From Phaeodactylum tricornutum CCAP 1055/1 (lineage: Eukaryota; Bacillariophyta; Bacillariophyceae; Surirellales; Neidiaceae), in contig NW_002238012.1 of NCBI RefSeq assembly GCF_000150955.2, positions 1-48,421 of the forward strand: a stretch of 48,421 bases of DNA, given 5' to 3'. This document shows positions 20,640-31,608 of this stretch, piece after piece. Each line of letters begins with the position of its first letter. The first letter of the stretch is position 1. Below the pieces are notes generated by a model that was not told where the DNA came from, ran no database searches, and saw only the letters and a program-made list of their open reading frames with translations. The position numbers and the translations under genes are program-made.

Positions 20640-21668
20640 ATGGAAGAAACGTTCTCCCGACCGCACGAGGAAGGTTCTGGAGGCTTGCCACCAACTTTGC
20701 TTCCCACCAAAGTGTATGGATCACAGCCTCAATACAATCGTCCTTTTCCATATCCGGAGGCTCCGGTTCGCTGGCAGGTGGGTTCGATCTTGGAGTGGTT
20801 CGAGTCGCTTGCTCAAGCCGCCGAGCAAGGCGAGTTCCAAAACAACTTTCACCTCGGGAATCAGCAGCACCGGCAACCCATTGGAGGTTCCGAGTTACCA
20901 TTGGCAGATCCAGTACCGCTGCCACCGTGGTATACTCAGCCAGTCTCTAATGACGAGGCTGTTATCGATGAGACAAGCTGCAATGCTGTAACTCCGAAAA
21001 ACTGGGATTTGTCCTTTGTGGAACATCAAGATCCGTGGGGCTGGTCTGATCGTCAACGCATGGCAAAGGTTGCTTGCCAAGTGGAAGCTAGTTCAAGTAT
21101 TAACTGTGAAAAGTATCATGGTATCAGAACTCGTTTCGAATTTTTGTTTGGGCGCTGCGTTTTCCAACACTCCACTCCGGTAGAGCATGGACAACGCCGG
21201 ATAATTCTTCGAGTTCTTTACGAAGAAACCATTGCCAAGCTTCGGGAGCTCCTCGGTAATCACCAGCCCCCACTGCACCAGATTCCGGATAAAATACTGT
21301 CCGAGTCGTCCCCTATCGCTACAAAACAGGACTTGTCCAAGTACATGACCGCATGGTTACGGGAGAACTGGACAAACCCATACCCGGATGACCAAGGCTT
21401 GGCTACCATGGCTCAAGCATGCCACACGACCCCCACGGTCGTCAACAACTGGCTAATCAATGCTCGCACGCGGAAATGGCGACGAGCCATAACTAAAGCG
21501 ACAAACATGCATCGTCCGGCAAAACTTTTGTTGGAAGATTCCTTGCGCATTTTCGACGGCGAAGAAGTCCGAGAATTGGGAAATTTGACAATGGAGATAT
21601 CGTCATCGTGCTCGGAAGCCAACGACATGGAGGGCCCAATGCACAAGCGGCACAAAAGTGGTATGTAA
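20640..21668 (+). CDS. TALE-class homeobox transcription factor
   Basis: 342 residues, no intron. The homeodomain is at about 228-284: LSKYMTAWLRENWTNPYPDD, then helix 2, then VVNNWLINARTRKWRRAI. Asn-Pro-Tyr-Pro in the first loop is the TALE three-residue-insertion signature. WLINARTRKWRR stands in for the common WF-INARVR recognition helix, with Leu in place of Phe after the invariant Trp. Asn and Arg that contact DNA bases are kept. The N-terminal 220 residues show no domain I recognise. The C-terminus has a basic stretch (KRHKSG). In green algae and plants TALE proteins heterodimerise and control sexual or diploid development; whether that holds in diatoms is unknown. Confidence 0.9.
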   Translation: MEETFSRPHEEGSGGLPPTLLPTKVYGSQPQYNRPFPYPEAPVRWQVGSILEWFESLAQAAEQGEFQNNFHLGNQQHRQPIGGSELPLADPVPLPPWYTQPVSNDEAVIDETSCNAVTPKNWDLSFVEHQDPWGWSDRQRMAKVACQVEASSSINCEKYHGIRTRFEFLFGRCVFQHSTPVEHGQRRIILRVLYEETIAKLRELLGNHQPPLHQIPDKILSESSPIATKQDLSKYMTAWLRENWTNPYPDDQGLATMAQACHTTPTVVNNWLINARTRKWRRAITKATNMHRPAKLLLEDSLRIFDGEEVRELGNLTMEISSSCSEANDMEGPMHKRHKSGM

Positions 21669-21895
21669 GCGCCAAGTCAGTGGGTTGGCGGAATGAATAC
21701 TGCGCTAAGTCTCTCCACGTAAAAGAATACTCAAAAGTAAATCATTCTGCCATACCCGTCGAAGATCATACGATGGAAAAGGAATACTGTGCGTATGTAA
21801 GACTCTCTACTTATGAGATTACTCTAAAGCATATTATTTAGCCCAACCCGTTGCCGCTGATACGTAAAGAAGAAATCGCAAACTAGCCACCTGGC

Positions 21896-23348
21896 CTAAG
21901 CCACCCATAAGCCAGCGTCGATGCACCTTTTCATATGGGCTTCCGCTTCGTCTGCATCCATTTCCATCAAGACTTGTTTCAATTGCTCGACGTCCCGCGA
22001 CTCGAACGCAGCCACCATTCCGGGTGGTAAGGTTTCAATCACTTCTAACGGGTCGAGCCCGCCCGGTCCCAAACGCTGTTCGAGTGGGATATCTTCGAGA
22101 GATGTTCCCTTTTCATTCCGGGCTTCCTGGGCCCGTTCCCGGTCAATTTCTTGCCTCTTCACTACTGCACGTGACACGATTTTCTCCTGAAAGGCCTTTG
22201 TTTGTGCCAAAAACTCTTCCAAGTGCAGGCGCTCCTTCAAACGTTGGAAAAAAGGACGAATGACATTCCCCGGGTGAGTCTTGACCGTCTTGGCTAGCTC
22301 GGCAATACTCGTTATAATCTGCGACTGTCGAGCAGTTCGTTTCATCTTGTCGTGGTATCCGTTCATCTCGTCTTCGAGACTGGCCAAGAGAAGATAGTTG
22401 GAGGCGTTTTCTTGCAATAGTACATCGCCATGTCTCAACAAGAACTCCTCACTGCCAGCGAGATCTGGGAGAGCCATGAATTGCTCCACGAGATCGGCGT
22501 ACTTTTCGGTAAATTCGTGGTACGTATCCATAGCTCCCAAATCACGTGCCGGACCAGCTGGAGATGATTTTGTAGCAAGAGAAGGACTCGTATCATTGCT
22601 AGTGTTGTTCGGAGCCGAGTCAGTATTAGCTGGAGTGGGCTTAGTGGCCGTGGTGGCTTCGGCGTCGCTGTCGGCGGTCGATTTGACGGCGGCGGGCTTT
22701 TTCTCACCATCCGTTGCGCCAATTTGGGTTTGACGCATGGTCTCCGAGACCTTTTTCAAATCTTCTTTCGGTTCCGCGTAGCCTGCTTCGGAATAGGTCG
22801 GTTGGGCCGCCTTGGGATTAATCACCGTCCGCTCTTCCTTGACTTCGAACATGTTGTCTACGTTCCATTTTTTATTCTTTTCGTATTCGTCCAGGCGGGC
22901 TTGGAAAGATATGTTTTCCGATTCGAGTTCCGCCAATTCCGCCTTGATGCCTTCGGTATCGTCGAGGTCATCACCATCGTCGTCGGAATCGCTGTCGTTT
23001 GCCTGAAGTTTCGCTATTTTTTGCAGGTCGTGCTTCAGAATCTGGACCCGCTGCATGTTTTCGAGCATCTGCGTGACGGAGACGAGGCGAGTATCTATGG
23101 GTGAGAATCAATACAAGAAACGGGCCATGTTGATGCGACGACCAACGCAAACGCCCGTGGGCGCTAATAATGACACCCACTTTCTGTTCAATCCGAGCCC
23201 GGTCTTTGGCTTCGTTTTCTTCACGTTCCACTCGTGATCGATGCTTCATACGAAACCAGCTTTCCTTGTCAATGTTGGGATGGCAATCTTCTTCGTCGTC
23301 GGACAACTCAATGTTGTCCCATTTTGAGTAGTCAAACGGTTTCGACAT
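21896..23348 (-). CDS. CDC37: CDC37, Hsp90 co-chaperone for kinases
   Basis: Exons 23177-23348 and 21896-23094 (minus strand), with an 82-nt intron in phase 1, give 456 residues. The start is MSKPFDYSKWDNIELSDDEE, the diagnostic CDC37 N-terminus; the Ser before DDEE is the CK2 phosphorylation site conserved in the family. HPNIDKESWFRMKHRSRVER follows. The second exon has a coiled coil, WNVDNMF, a low-complexity Ala/Thr/Ser insert (about residues 170-240), then the Hsp90-binding middle domain, and RLGPGGLDPLEVIETLP ... HMKRCIDAGLWV at the C-terminus. It loads protein-kinase clients onto Hsp90 in the cytosol. The intron separates the kinase-contacting N-terminus from the remainder. Confidence 0.96.
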
Positions 23349-24280
23349 GCTGTTTCGCTTCCGTCGAACCGGAAAATTGACGAACAGAGTGACGATGAGG
23401 ATGGGCTGGGCTGGGCTGGGCTGGCGATTGTGGTCAATCGAAGCGTTTTGGTAATTCCGCTCGTTTTTGCGGGTCGCGAGACGCTTACAGTCACAGTTAG
23501 GTAGTATACTATCTGACCGAAAAAACGCCGGCGTTCGGACCATCGTTGCTCCCACCTCCCACCTCATACCGTGAAGGATGGACTCGGTCGCCCGAGTTGG
23601 ATAGTTCCAGTACCCTACTCGCGTACCCTCACTTTTGAATTGAGTGCAGACTGACTGATGGACGGACGGATGGACGTTCCACGAGAAGACGAGCTACGAC
23701 TCGCAACCTGGACATACCTCGCAGTCAATGCTACCGTTAATAATTCGCCGAGAATGCGAATCATGTCGTGCTGTATAAGCTAATGTAATGCAATCCCATG
23801 ATAGCTGGTCGACTTCGAAAGGCTGGCAACTTCCGCTACGTTGTTTCTAGCATAGCGGCGGAACATTTTCAAATCGATTGAGTCAATAGGTCTTTTTATC
23901 CCCAACGGATAATTCCATCAAGAACTCTCAAATAAAGTATGGAAAGGCACAAGGAGGCCCTATCAATATTTCAAGAGGAAAGACATTGTGAGCTTTCTGG
24001 GGGAAGAGACTTTCGCATTGCTCTCGATATCACTTAGCAGATCATGAGAATCTTGATAAAAGGGAACTCTGTTATCAGTTAAGTAAACGCATACACATTC
24101 GTAGAAAAAAAAACACGGCGAGCACGCTTGGCAACAGGAACGACCTCTCATTTTTCGAGCTTTTTCAACATGTAAATGCCACGATCCGGACAATTAACAG
24201 TAAGTGATGCCGCAGGCTCTGTTTATCACAGTCCAGCAAAGTTCACAAGCAACAATCGATGACCCAGGCCCACAGCGAAG
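23349..24280. promoter_or_regulatory. Divergent intergenic region with a GGGCT repeat
   Basis: Lies between the starts of CDC37 (minus) and the second protease gene (plus). A short tandem repeat, GGGCT four times, is at 23403-23422 in the CDC37 leader region. No gene is supported and no other site is assigned. Confidence 0.45.
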
Positions 24281-25992
24281 ATGACTCTTTCACAGTCCTT
24301 TGCGCTGCTTGTTGCAGCAAACTTCGTTGGAGTTGCCTTCGCTCAGCAACTGTCAGAGCATCGAAAGCTAAACCGTATCGTAGGGGGGCAAGCTATTCCT
24401 GGTCAGTACATCGTTCAGCTGGATAAGCGTATTCCGGATTCGAAAGGATTTGCCACCAAGGTACTAAAACGCGCGCTGAAGTCAAAGGTCATTAACACTT
24501 ACGACTATGCGTTCAAGGGCTTTGCTGTCGCCAATTTACCCGATACAGTTCTGTCTGTTTTGCTGAATCTCAACGAAGTCCGCGATATCTCCGAGGACGG
24601 TGTCGTGACAATTGACGCCATCCAGAGCAAACCAGTATGGGGACTCGATCACATCGACGGCGTTGACGATGACATGTATGAGTATGCCTACACTGGTCTC
24701 GGCGTCGACGCATACATTATTGACACTGGAATTCTAGCCAGTCACGCGGATCTAGAAGGTCGCGTGGCTTCCTGCATCTCTTTCACCGGCGAAGGTAAGT
24801 CACTAATGCCCAACGCTCTTTGCCTTTTGCAAGGACCATAGTTTTGTGAAGCCGCGCAGCAGCTAATACCGTTTCATTGCATGTACATCTCTTCTCTTTC
24901 TCTGGCTGCCACTCTTTCTTTGCAGCGTGTGGATTTGATCTGCACGGACACGGGACACACGTTGCTGGTACCGTCGGATCCAAGACGTACGGTGTAGCCA
25001 AGCAAGTATCGCTTCATGACGTCAAAGTCCTTAACGTCAATGGAACTGGATCATATGCCAACGTCATTGCTGCAGTAGATCATGTAACAAAGATCAAGCA
25101 GGAAAATAGTACAAGGAAGATTGTTATGAACCTGAGTCTCGGTGGTGGAATAAGCACTGCCCTAAACACCGCCATCAACTCGGCCGTTGACCAAGGAATA
25201 GCTGTGGCGGTAGCGGCTGGTAATAACAACCAGGATGCTTGTAATTACTCGCCAGCCTCGGCATCGAAAGCGCTGACGGTCGGAGCAATGACTATCACGA
25301 ACGCTCGCTCATCTTTTTCGAATTGGGGTAGCTGTGTTGATATTTTCGCACCGGGGTCTTCGATTGTGTCTTTGTCAAGCACTGGCGGTACAAGCACAAA
25401 AGCAGGAACTTCCATGGCCAGCCCTCACGTTGCCGGAGTTGCTGCCTTGTACTTGGAGGCAGGCAGGCCGGTATCGAAAATAGTTGCTGATGCTGCTACA
25501 GATCGTTTATCAGATTTATCGAGTTCTTCGAACAGTCTAGTGAGTACCGCACTTCTTGGAGAAAGCATTCCTCCTGTAATTGCACCGACACAACAGCCTA
25601 CTTTAGGACCCGCCAAAGAATCAATTTCACTAACCAAAGGACCGGCGCTAGTCCCAACAAGTGTCCCCGTCAGCCCTCCATCGAAAGCCCCTGTCAGACC
25701 TCCAACGAAAGCCCCTGTCAGACCTCCATCGAAAGCCCCGGTCAGACCTCCAACGAAAGCCCCGGTCAAGCCTCCCGTCAGAGCCCCTGTCAAACCTCCC
25801 GTCAGAGCCCCTATCAAACCTCCTGTCAAACCTCCCGTCAGAGCCCCTGTCAAACCTCCCGTCAGAGCCCCGGTCGAACCTCCAGTCAGAGCCCCCGTGA
25901 GAGCCCCCGTCAAACCTCCAGTCAGAGCCCCTATCAAACCTCCCGTCAGAGCCCCGGTCAAACCTCCTGTCAGAGCCCCGGTCAAAAACTAG
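24281..25992 (+). CDS. Secreted subtilisin-like protease with Pro-rich repeat tail (copy 1)
   Basis: Exons 24281-24794 and 24926-25992 with a 131-nt GT-AG intron in phase 1 give 526 residues. Signal peptide (about 1-21, ending AFA), then a dibasic HRKLNR stretch, I9-type prodomain, and S8 peptidase with Asp148, His180, Asn271 and Ser334 (GTSMASPHVAG). The tail is built from 8-residue units KPPVRAPV, preceded by KAPVRPPT/S units. Such tails in diatom extracellular proteins may bind or span the wall; this is inference. From about 24331 to the repeat tail it is nearly identical to the gene at 27316, intron included. The sequence after its stop keeps a repeat-like frame (see findings), so the C-terminus may have been shortened. 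Confidence 0.93.
25663..25989 (+). repeat. 24-bp coding minisatellite, copy 1 tail
   Basis: Tandem units of about 24 bp, consensus AAACCTCCCGTCAGAGCCCC plus TGTC, encode KPPVRAPV. The first units are variant (AAAGCCCCTGTCAGACCTCC type, encoding KAPVRPP). It is shorter than the array in the gene at 27316 by roughly six units. Confidence 0.9.
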
Positions 25993-26275
25993 TCCGATCC
26001 CCAACGAAAGCCCACGTCAGAGCTTCTGCCAGTGCTCCAGTGAAACTCCCAACCAGGGCTTAGAGCCTGAATTATCGACTCGAGCTTTATCAGATTTCCA
26101 ACCTTAGCCCCTGTGGGTTTCTTAAAAGTATTAACTTATACAGAAAAAATTCGAATTTTACATTTGGCTGTTGAACATAGATTTCACAACTATGCTAACT
26201 CTGTCTCCAGCTCTTGTTGTTCAGGTTAAAAGAAACGCAGCTGACTCAGTTGTTGACTATCTTACTTCTCGTTAA
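25993..26275. other. 3' flank of protease copy 1
   Basis: The first 70 bases still resemble the repeat tail in another frame (CCAACGAAAGCCCACGTCAG). The rest is AT-rich with no gene. Confidence 0.5.
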
Positions 26276-26537
26276 CCTGCATTTCTTTCACCGACGAAGG
26301 TAAGTCAATGATGCCGAACGATCGTTGTACGGACCTGAGTGTTGTCGAGCCGAGTAGTAGCTAATACCGTTTCGTTCCATGGATAACTCCTCTCTTTCTC
26401 TCGCTGCTACTCTTTTTTGTGGGGTGCGGGCGGTTCGATCTGCAAGGACACGGGACACACGTTGCAGGCACTGTCGGATCCAAACGTACGGCGTAGCGAA
26501 GCAAGTATCGCTTCGTGACGTTAAATTCCTTAACATC
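26276..26537 (+). pseudogene. Fragment of a third repeat-tail protease gene
   Basis: About 260 bp corresponding to the end of exon 1, the whole intron, and the start of exon 2 of the neighbouring proteases: CTTTCACCGACGAAGGTAAG through GACACGGGACACACGTTGC and TCGCTTCGTGACGTTAAATT. The intron donor GTAAGT is kept. The acceptor TTTGCAG has become TTTTGTGG, and the exon-2 frame is disrupted near CCAAACGTACGG, where one base is missing relative to the intact genes. Sequence on either side is unrelated to the proteases. It cannot encode a protease and is more diverged than the two intact copies are from each other. Confidence 0.85.
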
Positions 26538-27315
26538 TTTCTTACATTAAGGCGAGAATATTTTGGAATTTTCCGGGTCATAGAGTTGACGCTGTGTCGT
26601 TGCTAATGTAAATGCGTGTGGCAAACCCGTCACGCACAACAACCGCGGGTTTGGTAAATTCGACCGTAGCTCGATTGTGTTTCGTTCTGCGGAAGTCGCA
26701 ATGTCGCATTTGACGCTGGTGCCATATATTTCCGCTATCGGTTTCATGTGGGTATTGCAGACCAATACGTCCGTCTTATGAACAATGTCACTGTCGCCTT
26801 GTTTCATTTCCTGAAAACTTTCGTATGCGAAAAGTGGGCCAACTTCACCTTTTACCGCAGTCAGTCAAGGCGATTTCGAGTTGTTCCTGTGCCCTCGGTA
26901 AACTAGGGGACGCTGCGACACAACCAAACGTCGAATCTTGAAAATCTTAAACCCAAGCGGATTACAAATAATATACCGATAACGTATTGGCACTTGAGTT
27001 TGAGATACGAAGATAATAGCTAGAAAAGCTTCCGAATGCTTGTATTTCCTGAAACATATCAAAATGCGAAATAACGAGAATGCAAAATTGATAATGGATT
27101 TCGACCATTAAGATGAAAGAGGCCCAAGAAAGCACGCCCAGTCAGCTGAACCGACCTCTCACAATTTGCGAGCTTTCCCCATGGATGCCCCTCACTGTCA
27201 ACGTTGCCTATGACTGTGAATACGGCGGCCTTCACTCTAGTTTCACCGAAAAAAACTTGACTATGAACGCCGTCCCTAAAATCAACTAACATAAAGCAAA
27301 AAGTCCTTGTCCGAA
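26538..27315. other. Gene-free stretch before protease copy 2
   Basis: No supported gene. The last 170 bases share only short scattered matches with the upstream region of copy 1 (for example GACCTCTCA followed by TTGCGAGCTTT against TTTCGAGCTTT), so the two near-identical genes have largely different promoters. Confidence 0.5.
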
Positions 27316-29186
27316 ATGATTCACGCGTCCTGTCTCTCGTTTGCGTTGCTTGTTGCAGCAAACTTCATCGGAGTTGCCTTCGCTCAGCAACTGTCAGAGC
27401 ATCGAAAGCTAAGCCGTATCGTAGGGGGGCAAGCTATTCCTGGTCAGTACATCGTTCAGCTGGATAAGCGTATTCCGGATTCGAAAGGATTTGCCACCAA
27501 GGTACTAAAACGCGCGCTGAAGTCAAAGGTCATTAACACTTACGACTATGCGTTCAAGGGCTTTGCTGTCGCCAATTTACCCGATACAGTTCTGTCTGTT
27601 TTGCTGAATCTCAACGAAGTCCGCGATATCTCCGAGGACGGTGTCGTGACAATTGACGCCATCCAGAGCAAACCAGTATGGGGACTCGATCACATCGACG
27701 GCGTTGACGATGACATGTATGAGTATGCCTACACTGGTCTCGGCGTCGACGCATACATTATTGACACTGGAATTCTAGCCAGTCACGCGGATCTAGAAGG
27801 TCGCGTGGCTTCCTGCATCTCTTTCACCGGCGAAGGTAAGTCACTAATGCCCAACGCTCTTTGCCTTTTGCAAGGACCATAGTTTTGTGAAGCCGCGCAG
27901 CAGCTAATACCGTTTCATTGCATGTACATCTCTTCTCTTTCTCTGGCTGCCACTCTTTCTTTGCAGCGTGTGGATTTGATCTGCACGGACACGGGACACA
28001 CGTTGCTGGTACCGTCGGATCCAAGACGTACGGTGTAGCCAAGCAAGTATCGCTTCATGACGTCAAAGTCCTTAACGTCAATGGAACTGGATCATATGCC
28101 AACGTCATTGCTGCAGTAGATCATGTAACAAAGATCAAGCAGGAAAATAGTACAAGGAAGATTGTTATGAACCTGAGTCTCGGTGGTGGAATAAGCACTG
28201 CCCTAAACACCGCCATCAACTCGGCCGTTGACCAAGGAATAGCTGTGGCGGTAGCGGCTGGTAATAACAACCAGGATGCTTGTAATTACTCGCCAGCCTC
28301 GGCATCGAAAGCGCTGACGGTCGGAGCAATGACTATCACGAACGCTCGCTCATCTTTTTCGAATTGGGGTAGCTGTGTTGATATTTTCGCACCGGGGTCT
28401 TCGATTGTGTCTTTGTCAAGCACTGGCGGTACAAGCACAAAAGCAGGAACTTCCATGGCCAGCCCTCACGTTGCCGGAGTTGCTGCCTTGTACTTGGAGG
28501 CAGGCAGGCCGGTATCGAAAATAGTTGCTGATGCTGCTACAGATCGTTTATCAGATTTATCGAGTTCTTCGAACAGTCTAGTGAGTACTGCACTTCTTGG
28601 AGAAAGCATTCCTCCTGTAATTGCACCGACACAACAGCCTACTTTAGGACCCGCCAAAGAATCAATTTCACTAACCAAAGGACCGGCGCTAGTCCCAACA
28701 AGTGTCCCCGTCAGCCCTCCATCGAAAGCCCCTGTCAGACCTCCAACGAAAGCCCCTGTCAGACCTCCATCGAAAGCCCCGGTCAGACCTCCAACGAAAG
28801 CCCCGGTCAAGCCTCCCGTCAGAGCCCCTGTCAAACCTCCCGTCAGAGCCCCTATCAAACCTCCTGTCAAACCTCCCGTCAGAGCCCCTGTCAAACCTCC
28901 CGTCAGAGCCCCGGTCAAACCTCCCGTCAGAGCCCCGGTCAAACCTCCTGTCAGAGCCCCTGTCAAACCTCCTGTCAGAGCCCCTATCAAGCCTCCAGTC
29001 AGAGCCCCTGTCAAACCTCCAGTCAGAGCCCCTGTCAAACCTCCAGTCAGAGCCCCTGTCAAACCTCCAGTCAGAGCCCCTGTCAAACCTCCAATCAGAG
29101 CCCCTATCAAACCTCCAGTCAGAGCCCCCGTGAGAGCCCCCGTCAAACCGCCTGTCAGACCTCCAATGAGACGAAGAATACAATGA
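27316..29186 (+). CDS. Secreted subtilisin-like protease with Pro-rich repeat tail (copy 2)
   Basis: Exons 27316-27835 and 27967-29186 with a 131-nt intron give 579 residues. The start is the ATG at 27316 (MIHASCLSFALL); the frame upstream has no ATG. Signal peptide, I9-type prodomain and S8 domain match copy 1, with Asp150, His182, Asn273 and Ser336. I see about two base differences from copy 1 over some 1.3 kb between the signal peptide and the repeat tail, and none in the intron. The first dozen codons differ. The KPPVRAPV tail is longer by about 50 residues and ends MRRRIQ. The two copies are 3.0 kb apart in direct orientation. Confidence 0.93.
28704..29170 (+). repeat. 24-bp coding minisatellite, copy 2 tail
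   Basis: The same 24-bp unit as at 25663, with about six more units. The unit contains no stop codon in several frames on either strand, so long antisense frames run through it; these are by-products of the repeat. Confidence 0.9.
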
Positions 29187-29578
29187 TAGATCAAAAGCCG
29201 CGTTGACCAGCCTCTACAGAATCAATTGTAGGTCATTCTTTGCAGGCAAACGGTTGTACAAGTGTCAAGCATTAATTTAAGAATTCCACATTACATGAGC
29301 ACAATGGCAATCAAAGGAGTTTTTATGCTTTCCGTCTCGAGCAGAAGTTGCTAGCGCAGTATCGTGAGTAGCATTCCCACAAGGATATGGTGCAGTACTT
29401 CACACGGCACGAATTGGAACCGAATCAATTTTGAGCGTCTCGTGTTCCGCGAGAGACTAAGCTGCGGGCGACTTGGTGCATTCTCCGATGAGCACAGTAA
29501 ATATTTGGACAAAGATGGGTTTTTGTTTTCTATTAGATACTAGCAATTTTGGTTGGGAGCCGAGTGCGGTCGCCGTTC
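29187..29578. other. Convergent intergenic region
   Basis: Lies between the stops of protease copy 2 (plus) and the E2 gene (minus). No gene, no obvious repeat. It should hold both 3' ends. Confidence 0.5.
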
Positions 29579-31608
29579 TCACGCCGTAATTTTGCCGAGT
29601 TGATTTTCCATCATATCCGCCAGTGTTTTGAGAAAGAGCGCAGCGTCGGCTCCGTAAATTTGGCGGTGATCACAAGTGAGGGTCACCGACATTTTCTTGA
29701 CCTTCTTCATTCCCAGAATGGCCGACTGATCGGGAACGATCATTTCTTGGGTGGCTCCAATGGCGAGGATACCACCAATGCCCTTGGGTAGAATGGCGCC
29801 AAAGTGCGTGACCCCAAACATGCCCATGTTGGAGATGGCAAACGTTCCAGAATTGTATTCGGCCGGTGCCAAGGTTCCACTCTTGGCCTTGCCGACCAAT
29901 TCTTTCCAATTCTCTCCGAGCTCGACGACGCTGCGTTCGTTGGCATACTGCAAAACCGGTGTAATTAGACCACCGTCAATGGCGACAGCCATGGCAATAT
30001 TGATGTCTTTCTTGTAAACAATACTACCACCACCTTCTTCGGAAAAGCTGGAATTGATAATGGGATGTTTTTCAATCGCCAAGGCGACGGCTTTGGCCAA
30101 CATGGCGGAGACCGTGATGCCGTTGGGTTTAAGTTTTTGGTAGAGCGCGTCAAAGGCGTCCATTTGGATTTCCCGAGTGACACGGAATTCGGGGGTCGGC
30201 AAGGTCGCCACCATGTTGTTGCTGACTGCCCGTTGCATGCCCGTCATGGGGACGACGCCTTCGGGCAATTCAACGGCGGGCGCGCCGTTGGCCGCGGCAC
30301 TCTTGCGAATCGGTTTGGCTTCGCCGGTGGCGAGTTTGACGTCGTGGGCGGTCACACGACCAAATTCACCGGTACCAGTAACGGTGGCCAGGTCGAGTTT
30401 CGCCTTTTTGGCCAAAGCGCGTGCCGTGGGCGTGGCGGCCACGACGCCCGCCGCGGGGGTCCAGGAGGACTGGGCGACAGCGGAGGGCCGGGGAGGCGCG
30501 GTACCCGAGGCGGCGGCTTCAATGTCCGAGGCGGTAACGCGACCACTGGGTCCGGTTCCCGTGACGGTGTTGAGATCAACGCCGAGTTCCTGGGCCTTCT
30601 TGCGAGCCAGGGGCGACGCCGTGACGCGTTCTCCGGCGGGACGGGGAGCCGCCGCCTGGGGTGCGGCCGGGGCCGTGGCGGGAGAAGCTGGTGCCGTCGT
30701 AGCGGGAGTAGACGCGACGGGCGCTCCGGAAAGGGTCGCGGCGTAGGTCTGTAGGGCGGGAATGTCGGCTTCTTCGACGGCGATTAAGGCGACGGGTGCA
30801 CCGACGGCGCCACTCTCCCCTTCTCCGGTGATGATGGCGGCCAGGAAGCCGTCTTCGAAGGCTTCGACGTCCATATCGGCCTTGTCGGACTCGACGACCA
30901 TGATGGCTTCGCCGGCGGCAATAGGATCGCCTTCGGCCTTGAGCCAAGACACGACCTTGCCCTCTTTCATGGTGGACGAGAGGGCGGGCATATCGATTTG
31001 ACTGAATTCAAAATCGGGAGCGGCAGCCGATGCTGTAATGGAACCGGACAGTTGGTGAATGAAGGGTAAATCGGATTCAAATAAAATCGTTCGTAGAGTA
31101 GACGGAACGCAAGTTCGTTGCGATGCAGCGGTGCACAAACAAACAAACAAACGTACGTACCGGATGTTGGTGCGGGTGCATCGAGGACCGGCTCGGAGGC
31201 GGAGGATCCAGCGCCCAAGCTGGCGATGACGGAGGCCACATCGGCCGCGTTTTCAGCCATGAGAGCGACGGCTTCTCCGACCGGAGCCATGGCTCCTTCC
31301 GGTACGAGTATTTTGGCGAGGACTCCGTCTTCAAAGGCTTCGACGTCCATATCGGCCTTGTCGGACTCGACGACCATGATGGCTTCGCCGGCTTCGATTT
31401 CGTCGCCTTCGTTCTTGAGCCAAGACACGACGCGGCCTTCTTTCATGGTGGAAGACAAGGCGGGCATGGTGATTTTGGTGCCTTCAGCGCGTAGTGCGGT
31501 ACGCCAAGGACGGAGCGTGACCGAGGGTCGGGATGTGACGCGAAAGGCGTCTACGGAGGACGCCGTCGCGAACGCGATCCACAGTGCGGCTGATGTATGA
31601 AACTTCAT
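29579..31608 (-). CDS. Plastid pyruvate dehydrogenase E2 (dihydrolipoamide acetyltransferase)
   Basis: Exons 31161-31608 and 29579-31032 (minus strand), with a 128-nt intron in phase 1, give 633 residues. Signal peptide then VDAFRVTSRP: Phe after Ala fits the diatom ASAF plastid motif. Two lipoyl domains follow, with lipoyl Lys84 and Lys200, both in VVESDKADMDVEAFEDG. Then come two peripheral-subunit-binding domains (about 286-322 and 348-384, each ending GRVTA-D), Ala/Pro-rich linkers, and the acyltransferase core (about 405-633) with His605 in DHRQIYGADAA. Tyr in place of the second Asp of DHRxxDG is seen in plastid and cyanobacterial E2, which supports plastid function. The enzyme moves acetyl groups to CoA, supplying fatty-acid synthesis. 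Confidence 0.95.

Noticed and set aside
28466-29194. Antisense frame of 242 codons (Gly/Leu/Thr repeats) across protease copy 2
   Set aside because: It exists because the 24-bp repeat lacks stops in several frames; it overlaps a well-supported protease on the other strand and has no domain.
30065-30754. Plus-strand frame of 229 codons opposite the E2 gene
   Set aside because: It mirrors the Ala/Pro-rich linkers and binding domains of E2, giving Gly/Arg-rich nonsense; E2 is unmistakable.
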